Source: Cacajao melanocephalus
Taxonomy: Eukaryota; Chordata; Mammalia; Primates; Pitheciidae
Assembly (NCBI GenBank): GCA_963573385.1
Contig: CAUYLG010071638.1
Span: 1 to 64,000, forward strand
Length of the DNA stretch: 64,000 nt
Direction of reading: 5' to 3'
Shown: positions 56,937-64,000 of the stretch, piece by piece
Layout: every line of letters begins with the position of its first letter
Numbering within the stretch: position 1 is the stretch's first letter
Notes under the pieces: model-generated
What the model saw: the letters and a program-made list of their open reading frames with translations, nothing else
Database searches by the model: none
Told to the model about the DNA's origin: nothing
Translations under genes and position numbers: made by a program

Positions 56937-57669
56937 CCAGAAAGAGAGGAGAAAGAGAGGGAGAAAACACACAAGCCTCAGAACAAGAATTAAACTAGAT
57001 AGCCTATAGGAGTCCAAGATTCTTAAACAGTCTCCTCTGAGAGAAGCACAGAGGGGAATAGTGGCTTTGCCAAGGTCACCCTACAAGACTTGAATTCAGT
57101 TCTTCTGCATCTTCCCCCAACATCTTTTCCAATACACTATATTACGTTTCGTCATGATCCCATTCCCAGTGAAATGTGGGAGCAGCTTCAAATAAAGCCA
57201 CGGCATTTATGCAAAAGAACCACCCGTAGCCCCTCACATATTCCCTCGTGGACATGTCTGGGGCTCACAGGCTGGAATGAGCTCCAGGCAGTGTCATATT
57301 ATTTACTAGATCTTCCACACAGCTCCCAACCTCAGGTCTGCTAGTGATAATAAACTCCATTCCGACATTGCAACGGCTCAGAAATTTCCTGTCACAATTT
57401 TCAGGACAAAATGAGACATCTTATAGGCATGGGAACTCTGAGGTTGTTCAGAGAGGCCTATTTCAAGGAGTTTATCAACAGCAGAGAAAAGATGCAAAGG
57501 GAACAGGGGAATTTTTACACCCTGCAGAGGACCAGCTGGGCCAATACACACTCGACGGGCTCAGTAAACAGAGAGACCAGATGGAATCTGAATCCAGGCA
57601 GTCAATTTTCACTGGGTTCCTATGCAGTAACCAACCCTTGCTGGCCACTGAAGTTGCAAAAATGACTCA
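56937..57669. other. Unique sequence, about 0.7 kb, partly regulatory-looking
   Basis: 57160-57570 is repeat-free with CAAATAAAGCCACGGCATTT, ATTTATGCAAAAG (octamer-like, one mismatch), GATAATAAACTCC and AATTTTCAGGACAAAATG. A 119-codon sense open frame at 57344-57703 overlaps another and runs into a MIR. I recognise no protein family. Confidence 0.38.
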
Positions 57670-57893
57670 GACAGTCTCTGAAGAACTCTCTCACATTTGC
57701 TAACCATGTGACCTTAGGAAAGGTACCTTACTTCTATCTCTGCCTACATGTTCCTCATCTGTAAAATGGAAATAAGAATTGTGTTTGTTTCTAGGGATTC
57801 TTGTGGAGCTCAAATATAAAAATTCATGCTAAGTGCCAGCCCAGGGTCTGGCACATATAGTAGATGCTCAATAAAAGCCAACTACCATTAAGA
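57670..57893 (+). mobile_element. MIR SINE
   Basis: TAACCATGTGACCTTAGGAA, GTTCCTCATCTGTAAAATGG, CAGGGTCTGGCACATATAGT, AGATGCTCAATAAAAGCCAA: well preserved. Confidence 0.94.
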
Positions 57894-57899
57894 TTATTT

Positions 57900-58290
57900 T
57901 GTAGAAGAACATTTAGAACATGGAGGAGGGTGGTATGAAAAGGGCAGGGAGACAGGGAAGCTTTTCCGAAAGAGGACATACATCTGAGCTAAATTTGAGG
58001 AAAAGAGTAAAAGGCAACCTGGTAGATATGGAGGAAGGGTATTTCAGGTAGATGGTGTAAGCAGTCAAGGAGGTATGGAAGATTTTCATATGTAAAGAAG
58101 GAAAAACTGGTTGGTGTATTTGAATTATAAAGTTCAAAGTGGGGGCAAAGTGGCAAGAAGTAATGCCAAAAAGCAAACAGAGTCCAGAATGTGAAAAATC
58201 TTGCATTTCACATTAAGGAGCTTGGGATTGTTCCTTTAGGTACATGGGAGCCATGGAAGGATTCTGATCTCAGAGATAGCATCATAGATA
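57900..58290 (-). mobile_element. L2 LINE fragment, antisense
   Basis: GAAGCTTTTCCGAAAGAGGA, CATCTGAGCTAAATTTGAGG, GTATTTCAGGTAGATGGTGT, TTAAGGAGCTTGGGATTGTT, GAGCCATGGAAGGATTCTGA in antisense L2 order. Confidence 0.88.
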
Positions 58291-58394
58291 GACATTCATA
58301 CTAAGATGAGAGTGACTCATATGTCTTCAGATATGACCTGCCACTTTCTTAGGAATATTTGCTACTTTACGAAGGCCAATTCCTTTGGTGATCA

Positions 58395-58645
58395 CAACAA
58401 AAAGTGACATTTAGAAAATACTTAGAGTGTGAAAAGGACACTCTGTTTTTATTAATTCCTTTAGGCCTACAAGAACGCTCTGTGGTGGATTGATATTTTA
58501 CTACCATCCTCCTCTTTTTCCCCAATTTACAGATAGGAAAACTGAGGTACTACAAAGATTAACTAACTAAGCAGCAGTGGATCTGGATTTTTAAGCCCAG
58601 GAAATCTGGCTCCCAAGTCCATGCACCTCAGCAGTGCACCACAGT
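58395..58645 (-). mobile_element. MIR SINE, antisense
   Basis: TATTAATTCCTTTAGGCCTA, CCAATTTACAGATAGGAAAA, CTGAGGTACTACAAAGATTA, AGCAGTGGATCTGGATTTTT. Confidence 0.87.
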
Positions 58646-58719
58646 GCTCTTGATAAAAGAAGTCAGTCTTTAATGATGAGCCTCAGGCGTAAGCTAGACT
58701 CCTAACTGGCAATAAAGGA

Positions 58720-58900
58720 TGCTTGGTGATACAGCAGAAAGAACTCTGGGTTGAAGTAAACGAGGCCTGAATTCTAGACTCATCTTGACCTCTGAATCTC
58801 TGTGTGGCATGGAGCAAGTTGCTTTCCCTCCCTGGACCTGCGCTCCGCATCTGAACCACAAAGTCCTTCCAGCTTTGATGTGCTCTGGTTCTGGGGCTTT
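58720..58900 (+). mobile_element. MIR-type SINE (MIR3-like)
   Basis: GATACAGCAGAAAGAACTCT, GGCCTGAATTCTAGACTCAT, CTCCCTGGACCTGCGCTCCG, AAAGTCCTTCCAGCTTTGAT. Confidence 0.82.
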
Positions 58901-59640
58901 CTAGGAGTGTAGGGAGTAAACGTTCATGTTGTTAAATTACACAAATGAGAACCAATGCTCAAAGTTTAGGCAGGAAGGTCTGGGATAGAGAGAAAAGGGA
59001 GGAGTCAAGATTCTCTAGAGACTGAATCTGAGGCCATTGTCAAAAGAAATGAGTAAGTCACAGGCCAGGGGAAATGCAGATATCTTCACTGGGACCCTAG
59101 CTTAATTATGTAATGGCCAGCGTAGCTTCAGAGGTTATGATGTAATCCAGTGGTCTTTGCACTTATTTTAGGCTGTTTTTAAAATCTTTCATAGAGTGCA
59201 ACATATCAAGCTGATTTTTAAAGCAGTATCTTGTGTGAATTTATTTTATACATACAAATTATAACCTTTACTTATTATAAAGTCAGTCAATAAGAACAAG
59301 GCTCTTTTGATTAAATAAATTGGATGCTCAGGTTAATACAAAACTGCAGTTGTCACCCATAACCCCCAGACTTCACATTTTTGGTGTTTATCAAAACAGC
59401 CTGATAATTTTCATTAGTTTTGGTTACACAGTATCCTGAAAACACTGTTTACGCAGATGAGTAGCTGCAAATGCTGACAGGTCAAAAAAAAAGGAGGGGG
59501 GAGGAGAAGAATAAAAAGTAAAGGCAGTTTTACAATCTTCTAATATTTTTCAAAGTGACTCACAGGTTTTAAAAGGAAGCCAAAGAGACCTGCTCGAATT
59601 ATACAAACTATCCGATTCCAGATCACATCCACCATGAAGA
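58901..59640. other. AT-rich unique sequence, possibly regulatory
   Basis: 59150-59300 might be an eroded hAT element (CCAGTGGTCTTTGCACTTAT, ATCTTTCATAGAGTGCAACA). 59270-59460 has CAGTCAATAAG, TTTGATTAAATAAATTGG, TGATAATTTTCATTAG. No exon signal. Confidence 0.38.
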
Positions 59641-59960
59641 GGTGCATTCATTCACCCATTTATTCACCAGATACCTCCTGAGTGCCTATGATGGGTTATG
59701 TACCGCTCTAAGCACCCAGGGATACGGCAGGGAGGAAAACAAAAGCACTCCTCTCCTTTGAAGCTTAAAGCTTTGGCATGTGAGAGACGGAAAATAAGTA
59801 AAATAAATACACTAAGTAAAATCTATAGGATGATAGTGATGAGTGTTATGGGAACAAATAAAGCAGAAATGGGGGCTAAGGACTCCAGGGTCAAGAGTGG
59901 GTCAATTTGAAATAGGTCAAGGAGCCTTCACTTAGAAGGTTTAATGCAAAAGTCTAGAGG
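59641..59960 (-). mobile_element. L2 LINE 3' end, antisense
   Basis: TGCATTCATTCACCCATTTA, CTGAGTGCCTATGATGGGTT, CTAAGCACCCAGGGATACGG, GATAGTGATGAGTGTTATGG, GGGTCAATTTGAAATAGGTC: clear L2 order from its 3' end. Confidence 0.88.
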
Positions 59961-60099
59961 AGTGAGAGAGCCAGCCCTGAGGCTGGGGCAAGAGCAATCC
60001 AGCCAGTGCCAAGGCCCCAGAGAGACAGAGAGACGCCTGCTGGGCCAGCCCAAGGAAGAGTAAGAAAGCTGAGCAGATAGGGGAGGCTGAGCAAGAGGG

Positions 60100-60960
60100 A
60101 GAGCTGTAGAAAATGAGATCAGAAAGGAGAAGGGTCAAAGTTAACAGGACAAATAAGGGGTGGCCTGAGACCAGACTGCAGGCTTTAGCCATGCAGAGGT
60201 TATGGGTCGTGGGTGACCTTGGTAAGTCCAGTTTTGATGGAGTAGTAACAGCAGAAGCCTAACCAGGTGATTGTGAGAGGGAAATGGAGGAGAGGGATTG
60301 GGATGGTAGTAAGGACGGAACTTTCCAGGATTTTCGTTATAAAGGGGAACAGAGAAATGAAATGGCAGCTGAAGCGGGAAGTGGGATGGGAACGTTTGTT
60401 TGTTGTCTGTTTTAGCGTAGGGGAAATCTTGGCATGTTTGTACGTGATGTCAAGGATCCAGGAGAGAGAGAACCTGTGATGATGTAGGTGGGAGGGGGAC
60501 AATTGCTGAAACAGTGCCGTTGGATGTGTGCAGAGAGGGAGGTTGGTCTCTAGGGTAGGGACGGTGCAGCTGCAGTAACAGGAAGGCAGGCAAGGCACAA
60601 CACACTGAGGCAAAGCAGCAGCGGATGGTGGGGACCCACGGCAGCTCTCCTGGTTGCTTTTATTACCTCTGTGAAATGAGAAACTGGTCATCAGATACAA
60701 GTGAGGGAGGAGGAGGAGGTGTTGAAGGTTCAAGGAGGAAGGAGAAGTAGTGAAAAAAAAAAATCATCTGGATGAGAGGGAGGGCGAATGGACCAGGACA
60801 ACGAATCATGGTTGCCAGGCAGTGTAACAGCCCACGGAAGACGAGGTCTCGTGAATCAGAAGGGAGGCAGCCAGCCTGCTGTGCACTCTTCTCTAGCCTG
60901 TTTGACTGCTCTGGGGCAGGTACCCAGTAGGCAGAGCATTGGTTATGACCGGCGTTGTGG
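60100..60960 (+). repeat. Old interspersed repeat, family not named
   Basis: TGACCTTGGTAAGTCCAGTT, TTTGATGGAGTAGTAACAGC, GGGACAATTGCTGAAACAGT, GAAATGAGAAACTGGTCATC, GGAGGAGGAGGTGTTGAAGG follow a series I recall from a medium-copy mammalian repeat, but I cannot place the family. The purine bias makes antisense open frames long (177 codons at 60733-60200) without meaning. Confidence 0.5.
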
Positions 60961-60964
60961 TTCC

Positions 60965-61210
60965 GCTGTGTAACTATGAGAAGAACAGGAGGCAAGGGTG
61001 TGGACTCTGGAGGCAAGATACCTGGTTACAAATCCTTGACCCACAACTCACTAGCTGTGTGACCTTGAGCAAGCTAGCTACCCTCTCTGTGCTTCAGTTC
61101 TTTTGCTACGTTCTTGAGTCAAGATTAAATGAGCTTGTGTACATACAGTATTTAGAATAGTACCTCGTACGTTAAACGCTCTCAGTAAATGTTAACTTTA
61201 ATTATTACCA
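60965..61210 (+). mobile_element. MIR SINE
   Basis: GGTGTGGACTCTGGAGGCAA, CACTAGCTGTGTGACCTTGA, AAGATTAAATGAGCTTGTGT, ACGCTCTCAGTAAATGTTAA: nearly full length and well preserved. Confidence 0.95.
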
Positions 61211-62010
61211 GTACTGTTTGAAAGAGTCAGCAGATTGGTTTCCCAGCCAGTCAAAGTCCTCACTGTTTGGCAGAAAACCCTTGTGAAAATATCTTGTAAC
61301 ATTAGGAGCTATTAAACAAAATCATGTTTTAAATCTCATCTTGCCCATTTCCACTGGATACACCTTCAAAATTTCCAGTCTAATTTATCTGTTTTTTTGT
61401 AATGTTAAGGCTGAACATCAAGTTTCAATTTTCCTGCTGACACTTTATCTGCTGTCAGTACTATGACAACTAAAAGTCAGTCAAGAAGCACCTGAAATGT
61501 ACAATAACATGATATTATCACAACGTGATGTGATGTGCACTGCACAACTATTACACTGTGAAGAGAGCAGGTGACTGAGACACACCGAGCCTTGCCTAGA
61601 ACTTCAGTTGACCTTAGAAAAATATTCTTTCTTAGCCCTTGACTGCTGCACTAGTAGATATATGGATACACTTTCACATAAGCAGACATGCACAGGAACA
61701 GTTTTTAAAGAGACATTGGCAGCTGCAATTTCACTAACTATATGCTCATTTACAAAGGTCCTAGTATGTTGACAGAGTAAATGACCCCCAGTGCAGATCG
61801 GAGACAAAGTGGGGAAGATGTGAAAGTTCTTTTGGGAGTGCTTCCATTTTCTCCAAAGAATAGGCAGGCAATCATCAGCATCACCAAATGAGAGTGTAGG
61901 TGGGGAAAAGGAGCAGAAGACAGAAGCCCTAATGGAAGCTGAGCTAACACCCTAGGGGCCTACAAAATGTTTTAACGTTCAGAAAACAACACAAGTGAAT
62001 ATGTACGTTA
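61211..62010. other. Unique sequence, about 0.8 kb, possibly regulatory
   Basis: 61220-61560 is AT-rich and repeat-free: CAGTCAAAGTCC, TATTAAACAAAATC, CTAATTTATCTG, two CTGCTGACA/CTGCTGTCA motifs (61434 and 61450), ATAACATGATATTATC, ACAACGTGATGTGATG. 61690-61760 has GGCAGCTGCAATTTC. No exon signal. Confidence 0.38.
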
Positions 62011-62014
62011 TTTC

Positions 62015-62574
<560 letters not shown>

Positions 62575-63185
62575 TACTCTGTTTTTTAAGGACTTAAATT
62601 ATATTTTTATCCTGAGTTGGATTTCTGGAGCTCCCAAAACACCTCCTTGGGCTCTTAGGATTCCTCTGAAAATAATTTGACAGCCAGTGATCAAATCTAA
62701 CCCTCTCTTGTTGTAAATGAGAAAACTGGGACCCAAACAGTTGAGTACACCTATCCCAGTTACACAGCACGGAACACAGATCTCATGAGGCTGGACCTCA
62801 GGGCTGTTCTTCTGCACTGGGGCAGCTTTTTTGAGCCCATCCCTAGCTCTGACATCCCTGTGCCTGTACCAGGAAGAGTAGCCAGAGAATCTTGTAACTG
62901 ACACATCAGAAAGAAGAGGCAGTAATACCTTGGATAAACTTCTGGGAAGCTGAGTTCAAAGGCTCTGACCTCCCCACACCCCAACCCTCACTCCCATGGC
63001 CAAACAAATTGAGCCTGGGGGAGTTTGCTAGTAGGGCTCCAGGGAAAAAGAAATAAGTTCAGGTGTGAAGGTTGGGAGGAGGAGACTGGAGGATGGGTCT
63101 TTCCTGGAGACTCATTCAGAAACAAAATATTCAGGAAGGTTCCAATGGACCAGCAAAGGGGAAAGGGAAGAAAAAACATTTGGTG
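62575..63185. other. Mostly unique sequence with a weak antisense MIR
   Basis: 62700-62800 resembles an eroded antisense MIR (AAATGAGAAAACTGGGACCC, CCCAGTTACACAGCACGGAA). The rest is unrecognised. A 126-codon sense open frame (63025-63405) runs into the following DNA transposon and MIR and is not credible. Confidence 0.45.
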
Positions 63186-63189
63186 GAAT

Positions 63190-63353
63190 GTATTCAAGAA
63201 GCAGTTCATGAACCAGCAGCATCAGTATCACATGGGAGATTGTTCAAACTGCAGACTCCCAGGCCCCACTCCAGACTTATTGAACCAGAATCTGCTTTTT
63301 GACCAAATCTCCAGGCAATTCCTATGTACCTTAAAATTTGAGAAGCAGCTAGT
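63190..63353 (-). mobile_element. hAT-Charlie-type DNA transposon (MER5/MER3 group)
   Basis: CAGCATCAGTATCACATGGG, CTGCAGACTCCCAGGCCCCA, CTTATTGAACCAGAATCTGC, CCTTAAAATTTGAGAAGCAG match a common Charlie-derived element in reverse. The exact family name is uncertain. Confidence 0.75.
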
Positions 63354-63359
63354 GCATCA

Positions 63360-63560
63360 CATCATTATCTCGTTTCTTCTTCACAATGACTCTGCCTCAG
63401 GCTAGACCCTGTTATTATTCCCATTTTACAGAAAAGGAAACTCAGAGGCTTAGAAAGGCTAACCCCCTGCTCAGTGACACACTGACGGTGCACAGCACAG
63501 GGTGTGTCTGAACCCAGACTGTCCGACTCCAAAGCCTATGCTGTTTCTATGACCTTCAGC
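63360..63560 (-). mobile_element. MIR SINE, antisense
   Basis: TATTCCCATTTTACAGAAAA followed by GGAAACTCAGAGGCTTAGAA, CTGAACCCAGACTGTCCGAC, CCAAAGCCTATGCTGTTTCT. Confidence 0.95.
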
Positions 63561-63689
63561 TGCCACCTTCTTGGCAGGACCAGACATTGCATGAGCTCAG
63601 TTTGGGAAGGCGGGAGAAAGAGGAAACACTGGACAGGAATCCTATGGAAACTTCTCATAACATAGTACAGGAACCCAGCAGCACCGCCT

Positions 63690-63820
63690 AATTCATTCGC
63701 TTATTAATTCAGCAAACATTTCCCAAGAGCATGTGCTAGGAAGTAGGGGACAGAAAAGAACGTCACTATGCTTGTCTTGTAGAAACTTAGATCCAGTTGG
63801 GAAGACAGCAGTAAACCAAC
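63690..63820 (-). mobile_element. L2 LINE 3' end, antisense
   Basis: TTCATTCGCTTATTAATTCA, GCAAACATTTCCCAAGAGCA, TGTGCTAGGAAGTAGGGGAC, CTTGTAGAAACTTAGATCCA. The rest of the window (63821-64000) is pyrimidine-rich unique sequence in which I see nothing. Confidence 0.82.
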
Positions 63821-64000
63821 CATTCCTGTGTCCCACACAAACTTCCCTCTTTGATAACTCAGCAGTCCCTCACTTCTTCTCCTTTTCCCCTTTCCTTCTT
63901 GTTCTCTCATCCTGTTCTGTTCTTTCTCTTTTACGAGGACCCCACTGGACACCTCCAAAAGAGAAGCAGCAACAACTGTCACTCCTATGATGGCTATGAT

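Noticed and set aside
60200..60733. Longest antisense open frame in the window after 24518 (177 codons)
   Set aside because: Lies in purine-rich sequence that looks like an old interspersed repeat. No protein domain is visible.
63025..63405. 126-codon sense frame near the right edge
   Set aside because: Second half lies in a Charlie-type DNA transposon and an antisense MIR. No domain.

Overview
The window is primate nuclear DNA, most likely human. It carries Alu elements of the J and S groups, 5'-truncated L1 3' ends of primate type, MaLR/ERVL long terminal repeats and a very dense layer of MIR and L2 elements. The sequence alone cannot separate human from other anthropoid primates. I found no protein-coding exon, rRNA, tRNA, CRISPR array, CpG island or bacterial-type operon that I can support. 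Open reading frames are short and nearly all lie in Alu, L1, LTR or low-complexity DNA. The window reads as intergenic or deep intronic DNA. I found no previously undescribed biological system in it.

Layout. 1-3.5 kb: primate L1 tail, then an older antisense L1 split by a younger L1 that itself carries two Alus. 3.6-12 kb: MIR-rich unique DNA, three Alus, one MER20-like element, a pyrimidine-rich tract and a candidate conserved block (11.86-12.18 kb). 12.3-15.6 kb: nested stack (L2 interrupted by L1 and a Tigger-type element, the latter interrupted by another L1), then an LTR with clean target duplications. 16-25 kb: MIR, L2, Alu and four LTRs, one of them interrupted by an Alu. 25.4-31.3 kb: a 64-bp tandem duplication, three AT-rich candidate regulatory blocks and an old L1 with two Alus. 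31.4-35 kb: LTR plus an L1 in the inverted arrangement left by twin priming. 35-46 kb: MIR/L2 background, three more candidate regulatory blocks and a free right Alu monomer. 46-53.3 kb: MER5A, MST-like LTR, split L2, degenerate ERVL-type pol remnant and a solitary MLT2-type LTR. 53.3-64 kb: mostly unique and MIR/L2 DNA with a long alternating purine-pyrimidine tract, one LTR, one Alu carrying an internal duplication and several AT-rich blocks.

If the window has a function it is probably cis-regulatory. About nine unique blocks hold clustered homeodomain, octamer, SOX, E-box or RFX-like sites and no recognisable repeat. Conservation cannot be seen from one sequence, so these remain hypotheses. 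Family names come from memory of consensus sequences, without RepeatMasker. Boundaries are approximate except where target-site duplications (TSDs) are stated.
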